Assembly: GCF_000321225.1 (NCBI RefSeq)
Contig: NW_004450276.1
Span: 5,674,917 to 5,738,916, forward strand
Source: Odobenus rosmarus divergens
Lineage: Eukaryota > Chordata > Mammalia > Carnivora > Odobenidae
DNA: 64,000 nucleotides
Direction of reading: 5' to 3'
Shown: positions 25,371 to 37,375 of the stretch, piece by piece
Layout of the letters: each line of letters opens with the position of its first letter
How positions within the stretch are numbered: the stretch's first letter is position 1
Position numbers and translations under genes: made by a program
Notes under the pieces: generated by a model
What the model saw: the letters and a program-made list of their open reading frames with translations, nothing else
Told to the model about the DNA's origin: nothing
Database searches by the model: none

Positions 25371-26710
25371 GTAAGTTTTCAAGAATTTTTAAATTCTCCC
25401 CCAATGTAATTCCCCCACCCCCACCATTGGCTCATTTTATTTGAAGAGTCTAAAGGTGTGGTTAATACAGGATTGTGCTGCAACACCCCCCCCCCACCTT
25501 AACCAAAAGAGTCACAGTTGGAAGTAAATAGTGCACTGTGCTGCAAAATAGTGATGTGCTTTTTTTACTGTCTGAAATGTAAATGTTTAAGCAGAGCCAT
25601 CAGCAGGCAGGAATGCAACAATGTCTCCTGTGACTTTTGTGATTGATGTGTTCAGTTCTCAGTTCTGTGCAATGAAAGTAACATAACACTGGGCTTTTCT
25701 GTGACTAGCCTAAACCTTTATTTGCATAATTCATGAAATTGCATTACACAAACTTGGTTTAGAAAAATCCTGTTAGAGAATTTCTACAGTGTTTAGTAAT
25801 CCTGTGAATTTTTACCAGTTGACGTTTTGTAGCATTTGCCTCTTGTACTGTTTTAATGAGCCACTGGATTTGCTTTGTTTCATTCCATCCTTAAGGATTT
25901 GTTGACATGTCCAAGTAGTCATGCCTGTTTGGGGGAAGGGAATGGGTTTAGCAGTTCACCAAGAATGGATCAGTCATGTCTTTACCCTTTAAGGGTCAGA
26001 GGTTACCTGACTCAGAATAAGGGGAGGACAATCTTGAAAGGGGCCAGATAGGGTGATTTTAGAAGGAACTGACTGTAGGAGAAATACAAGTTACTTTTCA
26101 AGCACAGATATTCAGTGTTACCTAAGAATTATTTTGAAATTAATTTTTTCCTTTCTAAGTACAGAATATTCCTACTTGTTTTCGTCAACTTAAATTTTTA
26201 GTGTTTAATTTTATTCTTGGTGTGAGGATCCATGTAATATATGTAATTTTGGTTATGGTGTGTGGTTCTGTGTAACACATTTATGCATTTTATGACTTGT
26301 CTTGGGATGCAAAGTGTTAAAAAATACAAAGCATAAGGATTTGCTGTGATAAGCATACAGATTAGCTGTCCACAGCTGTGATTCATTACTTTAACCGTAG
26401 AAATTAAAAGTGGCTGAGGGGAGGGTACTGCAAATGCAAACCACGCTTCTGTGCTGTAAAATTGAAAGGAATGAAAGAACGGAACATAATCCATGGCCTT
26501 CTACACCCACAAAAACGTGTAGGGACAACGCCTTACATGCCACAGTTCAGCAATTCCGAACTAGCAACATACTAGATCTTCTACTTTCATAGTAACTGCA
26601 AAGATAGTGGTAAAGGTTTTATGTATGTTTTAGGAAAAATCAGGGCAAGAGCTTAAAACCTCTTATCTAGTGAGAGTCACTTTATCAGCTATGAAATATT
26701 TACACTGCAG

Positions 26711-26783
26711 ATCAAGATCTTGGAGACAATAGCCGCAGCCTTGTTGGCAGAGGAAGCTCACCCCGAGGAAGTCTCTCACCACG
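26711..26783 (+). CDS. MLLT10: MLLT10 exon W4
   Basis: A 73-nt exon between acceptor ttacactgcag and donor gtaagc. It reads DQDLGDNSRSLVGRGSSPRG then SLSP, and its last two bases (CG) start the Arg codon that W5 completes with A. Two SP dipeptides in an Arg/Ser-rich context are visible. The intron behind it contains a candidate alternative exon at 29,614. Confidence 0.93.
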
Positions 26784-27230
26784 GTAAGCATTATTTACTC
26801 TGCAGAGTGTCGGCAAAGGAAACATTTTGAGATTTGGAAACTTCTTTATCTCCTATCAGAGCGTACATTTGTGAGGCTGTAAAAGCATTCTGTAGATAAG
26901 AAGCATGTCTGGACTGTTAAGAAAAATGATTCTAAATTAATTTGAATATTAAACACATGGTTAGATTTCTAAGCTTTTAAGAAGACATCCCTTTTCTTAG
27001 ATTTCCAGTCAGTTTCAACTCTCTTGTTTTTATCATTTGTGTATTTAGCTGCTGGTACTATTAAGTACATTAATTTGGCTCATTCTTTTTGGTCAACCTC
27101 TTAAAGCTACAAGACTGAAGGCTTTCAGCTTTGGGTTCCAGTTTTAGCTCTCTTGTGGGCAGTGCACTTAACCCTTTCATCTCTAGTTCCTAGTTCTTGG
27201 GGCTCATTTCTAAAATCTCTCTAGTTTTTG

Positions 27231-27430
27231 GGGTGCCTGGGTGGCTCAGGCGTTAAGCGTCTGCCTTCGGCTCGGGTCATGATCCCAGGGTCCTGGGATC
27301 GAGCCCCAAATCGGGCTCCCTGCTCAGCGGGAAGCCTGCTTCTCCCTCTCCCACTCCCCCTGCTTGTGTTCCCTCTCTTGCTGTGTCTCTCTCTGTCAAA
27401 TAAATAAATAAAATCTTAAAAAAATAAAAA
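27231..27430 (+). mobile_element. CAN-SINE, sense, first of a tandem pair
   Basis: Full-length young-type SINE. The flanking target copies are aatctctctagtttttg (27214-27230) and aatccctctagttcttg (27431-27447). Confidence 0.95.
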
Positions 27431-27447
27431 AATCCCTCTAGTTCTTG

Positions 27448-27562
27448 AGGCACCTGGTTGGCTCAGTTGGAAGAGCATTCAACTCTTGATCTTGGGGTCG
27501 TAAATTGGAGTGCCACATTAGGTGTAGAGATTACTAAGAAAAAAATAAACCTTTGAAAAAAA
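27448..27562 (+). mobile_element. Short CAN-SINE, sense, second of a tandem pair
   Basis: Older short form without a CT stretch, directly downstream of the previous SINE. It is bounded by the middle target copy at 27431-27447 and a third copy aatccctctagttcct at 27563-27578. Confidence 0.9.
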
Positions 27563-28765
27563 AATCCCTCTAGTTCCTAAAATTGAATCTAAGTATAACA
27601 AATTATTACATTGTTCTGTGAAATGGTCGTAGATACTATATGGTAGAATCTAGGTACCTTGCGTAATATATGTAAGGTTATTCCTGTTAGCAGAGTTCTT
27701 ACCAGAGTTCTATGGAAAGGGTTGAATTTCTCTGAGCACAGTCTTAAGTGCCCCACATCTTCTGTTCTCAGTGGGGAGTATGGCAGAAGGGAATATTGTA
27801 TCAATTTATAGAAAACGATGGAACTTTAGGCTGTGGCTCTCTTTTTATTAATTGTATTCTACTTTCAACTTCTATATCTTCTTTCAGTTTGTTTTCTCTC
27901 TGCTCTCTAATTTTGTAAACTCTGCCTCAAGCATGGTTAGACTGGGTGAGAATGGAGAACAGAAGGAGGTAAAAGCCCATTCTGGAGTCTTTTTTCAACT
28001 GTGGGAAATGAACATTTTTCAGCTATGGGAACTTAAAAATTCTATTAAAAATAAAGATTTTTATGCGAGGATACCATGAATATCTGTTGTTATATTGCTG
28101 ATACATTGGTAATGTCTTAAGGAACATCAGTAATCTCTAATTTTGCTATTTTCTAGTGGTACATCCAGTAGTGTCTTTTCCTATAAAATTCCTGGGTGAC
28201 CTAAAAGTAGTATTATTTTTCCTAATTGAACTCTGGAGGAAATGAAATATTCCTTCTTTTTCAACTAGGAATCTGAAGCACACACTGATAACATCAGTTG
28301 ACCTAATCTATAATTTTATGCTGTGATTATTTCTGTACTATTTTATTCCACTTTTCAAAGAAGAAAACTAATGGGCTTTTGCTCATGTTTAGTGGAGGAG
28401 GCATTTCTGTGTTCCATTCTTAAGCTTAAAATATCCTAGAAGCTACCCAGAAATTTTGCAAGATCCCTCAGTGCTATTTTGCTTAGCATAGTTCTTAGTT
28501 TTTCATTAGCTAAGTGGATAAAACAAATTTAAACAAAAAATTTTACCAAATTATTTTTAGCATATATTTCCAACTTTATATTACTCTTTAAAAATCAGCC
28601 TGAAATGTAATAACCTAAATTATCCTGGCATAATGTACTATTTGGAGAGGATGGTCAACTGTATGGAGCATGTGTGTTTACGTGTAGAATAAAAAAACCT
28701 CGTTTGTTTAACTTGTTGAAAGAGATTTGGTAGAGAAGCACACTGAGGCAGCGGCAGAACACTAG

Positions 28766-28985
28766 TGGATTGTTAGAAGACCCGAGCTGCGCCCAGCTCT
28801 GCCCTTTACCAGCAGTGTGTCTTTGCCCAAGTCACTAAAACTGCATCGTGTTTCCTCATATAGAAATGGAACCAATAAGCCAGGTTTTGACTTCTCAATA
28901 GGTTGTTACAAAGATCATATGAGATACTTATGTGGAAACACTTTGGAAAGGCTAAAGCCCTTTACTAATGTATTATGTTAGTGTG
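28766..28985 (-). mobile_element. MIR-family SINE, antisense
   Basis: MIR-like: 'agctctgccctttaccagca', 'gtgtctttgcccaagtcact', 'gtttcctcatatagaaatgg'. Confidence 0.6.
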
Positions 28986-29720
28986 GAGGCTGGAGAGTAG
29001 AAGTGACCACGTTTGCTAATTTAAAACAAAAAATGGATGAGAGAACATTACATGTTCATCTTAATATAAGTAATATTTGTTTTGGAAGACTTTTGATTTA
29101 GTACCACTTGACGTACAGATCCAAGGCATTTTAGAAAAATTTGTATAAAGGGTTCAAATAAAAATTACTTTGGGCTTGCTAATGCTCCTTAATCCTGTAA
29201 ATACTAGAAAATCCATATTTTTTACTTTATAACAAAAGGCTCCTTCAAAATTATTAAAAATTTCTTTTTAAAACTGGTATTTGAGATTCTGTTGGTTGTA
29301 AATTAAAATGTTTTCTACATTATTATAATTGTACAATGTTACTCTGCTATTTTATATATTAAAGCAGAATGGTGGAACTCTTCTCTTCTGGCTAATTATT
29401 TTAAAATTTTCTAATACTATCTTTCCCCCTTTTGTCTAAAGCTATATCAATTCTTTTACAGCCTATTTCAGAGATTATTGGGGGGGTGTTTATATTTTCT
29501 AGTGGTTTTTAATTACTGAATATAGCCAGCTATTCCCCTGATTTTATAATTTGGGGAGGAAGATTGGTAATTACTCAATTTTAGGGTGGATTATGGTTTT
29601 ATCATTCTTCCAGCATAGGCAGCCTGGAGTTAGAAGACTTACAGGGAAAGGGTCAGCATAAGGTACGAAATGTGAATGCACTCTCTTTCTGTTTAACCTG
29701 AAAATTAATATTTTCAACAG

Positions 29721-29875
29721 ATCTCCTGTAAGCAGTTTACAAATTCGCTATGATCAACCAGTCAACAGCAGTTTGGAAAATCTGCCTCCAGTAGCAGCCA
29801 GCATAGAACAGCTTTTGGAGAGACAGTGGAGTGAAGGACAGCAGTTTTTATTAGAACAGGGTACTCCTAGTGACA
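29721..29875 (+). CDS. MLLT10: MLLT10 exon W5, carries the octapeptide motif
   Basis: A 155-nt exon between acceptor ttttcaacag and donor gtaagt. The first base completes Arg, then SPVSSLQIRYDQPVNSSLEN and on to QGTPSD; the last base opens the Ile codon of W6. Residues 29-36 of the exon (29,806-29,829) are EQLLERQW, the conserved octapeptide of AF10/AF17. Together with the leucine zipper of the next exon it forms the OM-LZ region, known to bind DOT1L and to be required for leukaemic transformation by AF10 fusions. The zipper follows 16 residues later. The octapeptide is intact. Confidence 0.97.
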
Positions 29876-30023
29876 GTAAGTATTCTTTTCATGTCTTTAA
29901 AAGATGGACGGACAGACAGATGGATAGATGCGGCAGTCACACTTTATCAGTAGCAGTGAAATTACAAAATAATGTTTTGTATAATACGGCAAGAAAGTGT
30001 AGTGTAATGGTTTAATAGAACAG

Positions 30024-30240
30024 ATTCTACAGTTTTACCACTGGATTTGAATCTTATCTTTACCTGTTATTAATGATAGGATCTTGGGCAAGTTTCTTAA
30101 TGTGTACATTAGCTCCCATTTGTAGACTGGGAATAATAATGTATCTGTATCATAGTGTTGTTTTAAGTATTAAGTGGCATAAAAACTGTGAAGAACATTG
30201 CCTAGCTCATAGTAAGCCCTGATCTGTTCAGTGGTTATTG
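30024..30240 (-). mobile_element. MIR-family SINE, antisense
   Basis: MIR-like: 'ttgggcaagtttcttaatg', 'gactgggaataataatg', 'cctagctcatagtaag'. Confidence 0.55.
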
Positions 30241-30388
30241 TTACGGTTTTTAATTATTTTAATATTGGTACTTTGTTCTTACCAATTTTTAAATTTTATT
30301 GAAATACATGAGTTATATCTTAGCTTAATTGTTTGAAGAAAATTTGGCTTACCTCTGGAGAATTCATTTTAAAAAATGGATTTAGTCA

Positions 30389-30582
30389 GGGGGCGCCTGG
30401 GTGGCTCAGTCCGTTTTATGTCCAACTCTTGGTTTCAGCTCAGGTCATGATCTCAGGGTTGTGAGATCGAGCCCCACGTCAGGCTCCTCGCTCAGTGGGG
30501 AGTCTGCTTGAGATTCTCTCTTCCTCTCCTTCTGCTCCTTCTGTGCCCCTAGAAATAATTTTGAAAAAAGTAAAAATAAAAA
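30389..30582 (+). mobile_element. CAN-SINE, sense
   Basis: Sense SINE of the older body type (cttgagattctctcttcctc). The A-rich tail is degenerate and the target duplications are not clear. An AT-rich low-complexity stretch follows at 30,650-30,715. Confidence 0.9.
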
Positions 30583-31971
30583 TGCTTATAGGCAAGTACG
30601 GTCAACTGTCTTCTTAATTTTATAATTTAGATGAGAAAATAAGAATTACTAAATTTATATATATTTTGTATTATTTATTAAATTATATAATATATGTATT
30701 ATATATATATTTAGTATTTTTCAGTGTTAAGTATTAGGGAGGATCATGGGTGAAAAATGCTAATAAAGCAAAGTTACTATAAGTGGCAGTTAGCTGGGGA
30801 AGTGGCCTCATGTTAAGGATACACATTTTTAGGGAAAAAATAATTTTTATCGTTTTGGGATATAGGCTTTTACTGCTTTATTGTATCAAAACAAAACATT
30901 TTGCTTATTGTTAGTAGACAAGTGCCGTAAATTGATATTTTCGGTTTTTTGTGTGCGTGTTGTTTTGTTTTGTTTTATGAATGGTGCCTTGACGGAAAAA
31001 TGCTAATTGTGAGGAAATTCATGCCAGGATAATCCTTTAAACATGATAGCTGGAGGACAGGTTTAGCTTAGTCTTATTGCATCTCATTTGGGTACACTGA
31101 GGGTTTCTTTGTAGTATCTTGAAGAGGAGGGATAAAAGTTAAATCCTTGGGAAATGACCATATATGTGTGTACCACTACGCTTGTGTCTTTTTAAAGGCC
31201 CTGAGAGCATGTTAAACAAATACAACTTTTTAATATGTGTACGTAGAACTTTTAAAGTGTCCATCACCCTGGCATAACTACTCAGTGTTGTCAGTTGAGA
31301 GGTCCAAATTGTGGAAGGAATTGAAACTATTTGAGGTGATGAGGCAGGACAGAAACCGCCTGTTTATGGACGATCGGCTTTTCTCTGGGAGCTGGGAGTG
31401 GGGGTTGTGGTGCGTGCACACTGCTCCCTGCTGGGGGATGTGTGGATCAGCATGCCAAGCAGCTGCGCTTGGAGGCTTCTCACCCAGGGTCTGGTGGCAT
31501 GCTTAGCTTAGCCAAGCAGCACACAGAAACTTGTGCTCTTTATTGTGGTGAAGGATATTGGTGTGATTCTTTCCCATTTTAAATATGGATTTTAATGAAA
31601 AATTATGGCAGGCACTGAATTTTTAATTAGGTTTTTATTTTGGTGAAAATAAGATGTCATCATTTTTCTTTTGAGAATGGAAACTACCTAGACCAGATGG
31701 GTGGGGTTTTTTTGATAGGTGGCAACAGAGTTTCCAGAAGGTACATCTAGGACCAGTGTCCCTTTATGCTTATATATACACATAATATATTGTGGTCTAT
31801 TTATATCTATGTATAAATTTAGAAATAAAACCTAGTAATTTGAGGATGCTTTACAGAATTCCTACTTTCCTATTTTAACTTATTTTTAAAGTTATTGACG
31901 GCTTCTGTCTGTAAAATACTTAGTCTTGGGTGGGAACTTGTCTTTATTAAAACCATCCAAATGTTTGCTAG

Positions 31972-32160
31972 TTTTAGGAATGCTAAAGTCATTACACCAA
32001 CTTCAAGTTGAAAATCGGAGATTGGAAGAGCAGATTAAAAACTTGACAGCCAAAAAGGAACGTCTTCAGTTATTGAATGCACAGCTCTCAGTGCCTTTTC
32101 CAACAATAACAACAAATCCTAGTCCATCTCATCAAATGCATGCATTTTCAGCACAGAATG
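31972..32160 (+). CDS. MLLT10: MLLT10 exon W6, leucine zipper
   Basis: A 189-nt exon between acceptor gtttgctag and donor gtaagt. Two bases finish Ile, then 62 codons. 31,974-32,087 encodes an amphipathic helix starting LGMLKSLHQLQVENRRLEEQ and continuing through IKNLTAKKERLQLLNAQL, with hydrophobic residues at heptad spacing and charged flanks. This is the AF10 leucine zipper, the second half of the OM-LZ DOT1L-binding surface. The open frame extends past the donor to a stop at 32,232, so intron retention would give a short alternative C-terminus. The start at 31,972 (not the in-frame ATG at 31,926) follows from phase with W5. Confidence 0.97.
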
Positions 32161-32586
32161 GTAAGTGTGAAAATACTTATTGCGTATCTAAGAAAAGTAG
32201 GATCGACTTTCAGTATCTTTTTCATAATAAGTGAATAATAACTGGTTACCAGTTATATGGAGAAATAGAAAAGGAATGATAGGTTATTTTCAAAGAACAT
32301 GAAGAATCTATTAAGTGATCAACTTGAATTTGCTCTAACTTCTTTAGTACATAATTTAACTATAATAGTTATTTAAATGCGTAATGATCTCTTTATTGAT
32401 TTAAAGCCATAGTATTCAATAGAGTTATAGATTTTTCCCTTTAAACTGGTATTAGGCATAGCAAGACTTAATATTTAAGTGTTTTTAATGTGGGCTTCAG
32501 GGTAAGCTTTTAGATAAGCCTTTAATCTTACACATAATGTCATTTAACAGGGTAAATAGGCTTCTTTTTGTCTTTTATTATTCTAG

Positions 32587-32675
32587 CTCCTACCACTGAT
32601 TCCTTGAACAGCAGTAAGAGCCCTCATCTAGGAAACAGCTTTTTACCTGATAATTCTCTTCCTGTATTAAATCAG
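32587..32675 (+). CDS. MLLT10: MLLT10 exon W7
   Basis: An 89-nt exon between acceptor attctag and donor gtaatt. It completes Ala, then reads PTTDSLNSSKSPHLGNSFLP and DNSLPVLNQ, ending in phase 0. A 136-bp intron separates it from W8. Ser/Pro-rich with no named domain. Confidence 0.95.
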
Positions 32676-32811
32676 GTAATTTTGGTGTGGTTAGTTTCAT
32701 TTCTGTGTTTTTCTTATGAACAATAGTATATCACATTAAATGGTTTAAGATGATTTTAAACAGTTTTGCTGTGTTCTTTCTAACTTAAGTTCCTATTCTT
32801 TCTTACGTTAG

Positions 32812-33173
32812 GACTTAACCTCCAGTGGACAAAGCACCAGCAGCTCTTCTGCTCTTTCTACCCCACCTCCTGCTGGGCAGAGTCCAGCTCAGCCTGGCTC
32901 TGGCGTTAGTGGAGTTCAGCAGGTCAATGGTGTGACAGTGGGGGCCCTGGCTAGTGGAATGCAGACTGTAACATCCACCATTCCTACAGTGCCTGGAGTG
33001 GGTGGAATAATTGGAGCTTTGCCAGGTAACCAACTGGCAATTAATGGCATTGTAGGAGCTTTAAATGGGGTTATTCAGACCCCTGTCACAATATCCCAGA
33101 ACCCTGCCCCCCTCACCCACACAACTGTACCACCTAATGCAACACATCCAATGCCAGCTACACTGACTAACAG
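32812..33173 (+). CDS. MLLT10: MLLT10 exon W8, Gly/Val/Thr-rich region
   Basis: A 362-nt exon (120 codons plus two bases) between acceptor cttacgttag and donor gtaaga. It begins DLTSSGQSTSSSSALSTPPP, continues through VNGVTVGALASGMQTVTSTI and a Gly/Val/Ile-rich stretch (NQLAINGIVGALNGV), and ends MPATLTN plus AG of a Ser codon. The composition (Ser/Thr/Pro/Gly with alternating small hydrophobics) fits the AF10 C-terminal transactivation-like region. It is the largest exon in the window. Confidence 0.97.
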
Positions 33174-34196
33174 GTAAGAAACGCACGTAATAGATTTTGG
33201 GTTCTTTAGTGCAACATATAGTACCAGCATTGTCCATGCTTTCAAATTGGGGTTTTTAATGGGCTTCTTGTAGATGGAATGAACAAGAAATGAAAATCTA
33301 GCAAACTTCTAGATTAAGTGTATTATTCTAAGAGCCATTTATTTTTGAAATTTAAGTAATTCAGATTAAAACAAAATTAAATCACCTTTAGTAATAAAGC
33401 ATTAAATATATTCTGTGCTAAAAATTTCATTCTTGATCTGTCTTATCTCCCCTTGTATATTGCCTTCATGTATCATAAATTTTGAAGAAAATATTGTAAT
33501 GAAGATCGTATATGAATGAATATTGATTTCTTAAAATTCAGCTATGCAATTTTGCTAGTTTTATAAGTAAAGATTTTGACATAGGATAAAGGCCTATATC
33601 AAATTATCTTGAATTTCCTGTGAGTGAAACTGTTTCATGGTACTGGAGTTTCATTTGACTGTTCAAAATAAGGGGATTAAAGCCATGTTGTTACTGAACA
33701 TACATTTGAGGAATAAATCGTTTTAAATGGATTTGCAGTGGATACTAGTAAACTATTTTTCTGGCTCCCTTTTCTTTGGTGTTTAATTTTACTCTCCATT
33801 GGGACCATTAAAAAGGGTTAGGTAAAGTGAATTAGTAGCTGGGGTTTTTCCTTGTTTTACATATATGCTATTTAGTGTGGGTTAAATTATCCTTGAGTAA
33901 GTAAAAATTATTACGTGCGTGTTACAAACACATTTAAATTTCTAGTCCATAAAGTCCTGAGTGCCTTCTTGGTTTATAATAAAAAGGAAAACAGAACATT
34001 TCTTGACAATGTGAATTCCTATTTACCTGTATATACACGAGAGAGAGAAATGTGTACGTGATTGTTATCAGAAAGTATTATATTTAGATTTGACTTGTTA
34101 ACTCATGAAACACCAAATTGAAAAGTTGTTTTTCATTTTACATTTTAAGAAACATTAAAGATATAGTAGAAAGTAAGAATTTTAATCGTTTTTCAG

Positions 34197-34293
34197 TGCC
34201 TCAGGACTAGGATTACTTTCTGACCAGCAAAGACAAATATTTCTTCACCAACAGCAATTTCAGCAGTTGTTAAATTCTCAACAGCTCACGCCA
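34197..34293 (+). CDS. MLLT10: MLLT10 exon W9, Gln-rich
   Basis: A 97-nt exon between acceptor cgtttttcag and donor gtaagt. It completes Ser, then reads ASGLGLLSDQQRQIFLHQQQ and FQQLLNSQQLTP. It opens the glutamine-rich tail of AF10. It ends in phase 0 and joins W10 as LTP-EQHQ. Confidence 0.96.
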
Positions 34294-34479
34294 GTAAGTT
34301 CTTCCTTTTGATAATATTTGATTTTTATTAGGAGCAAGTGTTCTAGGCTGTAATAGACATTCAGCATGGGTACAGACTTACCCATTTTGTGAAATAGCAT
34401 TATCGGATGCATAACCCCCAAAATAGTTTGTCTTGCCATTTGGTATAGTCCATGATTCCTGTAGTGACATTATATTGAT

Positions 34480-36200
34480 TCATTTACAAATTTTAGAACA
34501 TCCACTGTGAGGCTCTTGTAGACTCTGGTAATGTGGTGCTGAATAAGACTTTGTGTTTTCATGGGGTTTCATTCTGACGGTGGAGGTGGACAATAAACAA
34601 ATGTGTGGGTGTAGTGATGGGCACTGAAAAGAAGAGTGGGGGGGGAGGATAAAGGGATAGAGGAGCAGGGGGGCGGGGGCCTCATTTAGATAGCAGGGTC
34701 TTGCCTCTTTGAGTAGGTGACTTTTGAACACAGACCTGAATAAGAGTTGAAGGGACGTGCATTTTTGACCCGGGGGAATGGAAGAGCAGCACTGAACAGG
34801 ACCGCACGTGTGTCTGGGGTGCTGGAGAGAAGGCCGGCATGCCTGCAGAATGAGGGAGAGGCTGGTGCAGAGGAGACGAAGCCACGGGTGGGCCGTGTTG
34901 GCTGTCTGTGGCAGGAAATTTAGATTCTGCGTATGATGAAAAGCCATTAATGATTTTTTTTTTTAACTTTTCTATTGTGGAAACTTTCAAATGTATCAAA
35001 ATAGTATATAGTATACTAGTTTTAATAATTACCTCAACTTTAAAAATCTTGTTTCATATATCCTCACTTTTTCTTTCAGGGTTATTTTAAAGAATTAATT
35101 GGAAGATTTGAACAGAATAGTGACATGATAACAATTCACACTTTTTAAAGATTAGCTTAGCCGTTGTATGGGAAATTGTATGTGTTGGGAGGGGAGATGG
35201 TAGCAAAAGGAGAAACAGGGAGGCTATTGGAGTAGTCCAGGCAGAAGATGTGGTATCTTAAATAGCAGGATCAGTGTGGGGGAAAACCGTCTGGGATTGT
35301 GTATTTTGAAGATAAAACCAACAAGACTTGTTTGTCAGATGTTGACCGTAAAGAAGAGTCCTAAACAATGGGATGTTGAGTTTTACTGAGATTTGGAGGA
35401 CCTGGAGGACCTGGAGGAACAGCCGGTTTTGGAGAGAAAGCAGTTCTGTTACAGACATAACTAAGGTGGAGATGTCTATTTAGATGTTCAAGTGAGATGT
35501 CGACCAGACAGTTGTGTGAGTCTGGGGTCCCGGGAAAGGATTCAGTTGGAAATATACATTTGGGGTCATCGCTGCATATATGATACTTAGATTTGCAAGA
35601 TTTTATGAGATCAGTAGGGAATGAGGACTGATGTCTGAGGACTGAGCCTTGGATATCCTGGAAGAGGAACACAATCCTAGTAGAGGATGTGGGAAAAAAG
35701 TGACCAGTGAGTTAAGAGGGGAACTGAGAGTGGTGTCCTTGGCTTCACGTGAAGCAAATGTATCAACAAAGGAAGGACTCGGCTGTATAAAAATGCTTCT
35801 GGGGGGACAAAGTAAATTGACCATTGAATTTGGCTGTCTGGAGGTTTTGACAATTGTGGTGAGAAGTAAAAACCTCCTCGAATGGTCCCAAAGAAAATGG
35901 CAGGAGGGGAAGTGAAGATGGAGTATTGGTAGCTCCAGACACTTCACTCTAAAAAAGCAGAGAAATGAGCAGCTGATGGAAAAAGACGTGGTCTAAGGGG
36001 GCAGTTTCTATTCACTTTGAATATGACAGCATATGTATGTGTTGGTGGGAGCAGGAGAGAGGAAGGGTAACAGCAGCAAAGTTCCTCAGAGGGACGGAGG
36101 CGGAGGGGTGGCGGGCAGCACCCCACTGTATGAAGAGGGCAGGCGGAGCAGCTGTCGGAGGGTTTTTATGACAGGAGGTTGAGGAAACCCACTTTCAATG
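34480..36200 (-). mobile_element. Long L2 LINE copy, antisense
   Basis: Reversed L2 landmarks are legible in order: 'aagggatagaggagcagg', 'gtaggtgacttttgaacaca', 'ggaggctattggagtagtcc', 'gagatgtctatttagatg', 'ggactgagccttggatatcc', 'ttgaccattgaatttggc', 'cagagaaatgagcagc'. An unrelated T-rich fragment of about 140 bp interrupts it near 34,955-35,095. Old, with decayed reading frames. Confidence 0.65.
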
Positions 36201-36234
36201 TTTTCAATTTTTAAAATTACAATTAAAGGCATCA

Positions 36235-36424
36235 CCATCAGTGGCTCTGTTGGGTAAGCATCTGCCTTCAGCTCAGTTCATGACCTCAGGGTCCAGGGAT
36301 TGAGTCCCACGTCGATCGGGCTTCCTGCTCAGTCGGGCGTCTGCTTCCCCCTCTCCCTTTGTCCCTCCCCCTGCTTGTGCTCTCTCTCTTTCTCAAATAA
36401 ATAAATAAAATCTTAAAAAAAAAG
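36235..36424 (+). mobile_element. CAN-SINE, sense, diverged head
   Basis: SINE with a damaged A-box region (gtggctctgttgggtaagc). Target duplications aattaaaggcatca lie at 36221-36234 and 36425-36438. Confidence 0.92.
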
Positions 36425-36521
36425 AATTAAAGGCATCATCTGAGGGAGCTAAGAATATTGGTGGTCAGATGAGAGAAAAAAATGTGGAATATGTATCTTG
36501 GAGAAGAGAGGAAGAATTGAC

Positions 36522-36635
36522 TAACCTGGCTGACTCATTTAGTAGAGGGTGCGATTCTTGGGGCTGTAAGTTCGAGCCCCATGTGGAGCGTAGAGATTTA
36601 CCTAAAAATAAAATCTTAAAAGAAAAAAAAAAAAA
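36522..36635 (+). mobile_element. Old short CAN-SINE, sense
   Basis: Short form with a preserved B-box-like ttcgagcccc and a tail cctaaaaataaaatctt. No CT stretch. Confidence 0.85.
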
Positions 36636-36836
36636 GATTGGACCTGTGTGGCTCACATGCAGAGACGTTCTGGCTGGCTTTGTGCAGTCATAAACCTAAA
36701 GCCAGATGGGTTGATGTATCTGTGCAACTATCTCCAGCTCCATTTCCCTAGCATAGTTCGTTGAGTTAGACTGCTTGGAAAATGCACTATTTAATTAGCT
36801 CAGAGTTTCAGCCTTTGTAATTTCTAAGTATTTACC

Positions 36837-36939
36837 CGGAGTGCCTGGCTGGCTCAGTTGGTGGAGTGTGTGACTCCTGATCTTGGGGTTGTGAGGTGGA
36901 GCCCCACGTTGACTGTAGAAATTACTTAAAAAAATCTTC
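36837..36939 (+). mobile_element. Old short CAN-SINE, sense
   Basis: Short form (ggctggctcagttggtggag; attacttaaaaaaatctt) directly abutting the next SINE. Confidence 0.88.
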
Positions 36940-36940
36940 A

Positions 36941-37140
36941 GGGTGCCTGGGTGCCTCGGTCGGTTAAGCATCTGCCTTTGGCTCGGGTCAGGATCCCAGA
37001 GTCCTGGGATCGAGCCCTGCATTGGGCTCCCTGCTCAGTGGGGAGTCTGCTTCTCTCCCCCCACCCCTCCTCCCTGCTCGTTCTCTCTCTCTCTCTAGGT
37101 CTCTCCCCCCCCAAAATAAATAATCTTTAAAAAAATAAAA
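36941..37140 (+). mobile_element. CAN-SINE, sense
   Basis: Full-length SINE inserted into or at the tail of the previous copy; (CT)n at 37,080-37,097. Confidence 0.93.
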
Positions 37141-37144
37141 TTTT

Positions 37145-37375
37145 GGGGGGCACCTGGGTGGCTCAGTTGGTTAAGCGACTGCCTTCAGCTCAGGTCATGA
37201 TCCCAGGGTCCTGGGATCGAGCCCCACATCGGGCTCCCTGCTCGGCCAGAAGCCTGCTTCTCTCTCTCTCCCACTCTCCCTGCTTGTGTTCCCTCTCACG
37301 CTGTCTCTCTCTCTCTCTCTGTCAATTAAATAAATAAAATCTTAAAAAAAAAATAAAAAACAAAAAAATAAAATT
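37145..37375 (+). mobile_element. CAN-SINE, sense
   Basis: Full-length SINE inserted in the A-rich tail of the previous one. The shared tail motif aaaataaaatttt occurs on both sides (ending near 37144 and 37377) and acts as the target duplication. Confidence 0.93.

Noticed and set aside
31237..31506. 89-codon ORF in the intron before W6, locally GC-richer
   Set aside because: No usable splice sites in phase with W5/W6 and no recognisable protein; perhaps regulatory, but unsupported.
34480..34947. 155-codon ORF on -
   Set aside because: It falls in the L2 copy and overlaps another frame; a remnant or chance.
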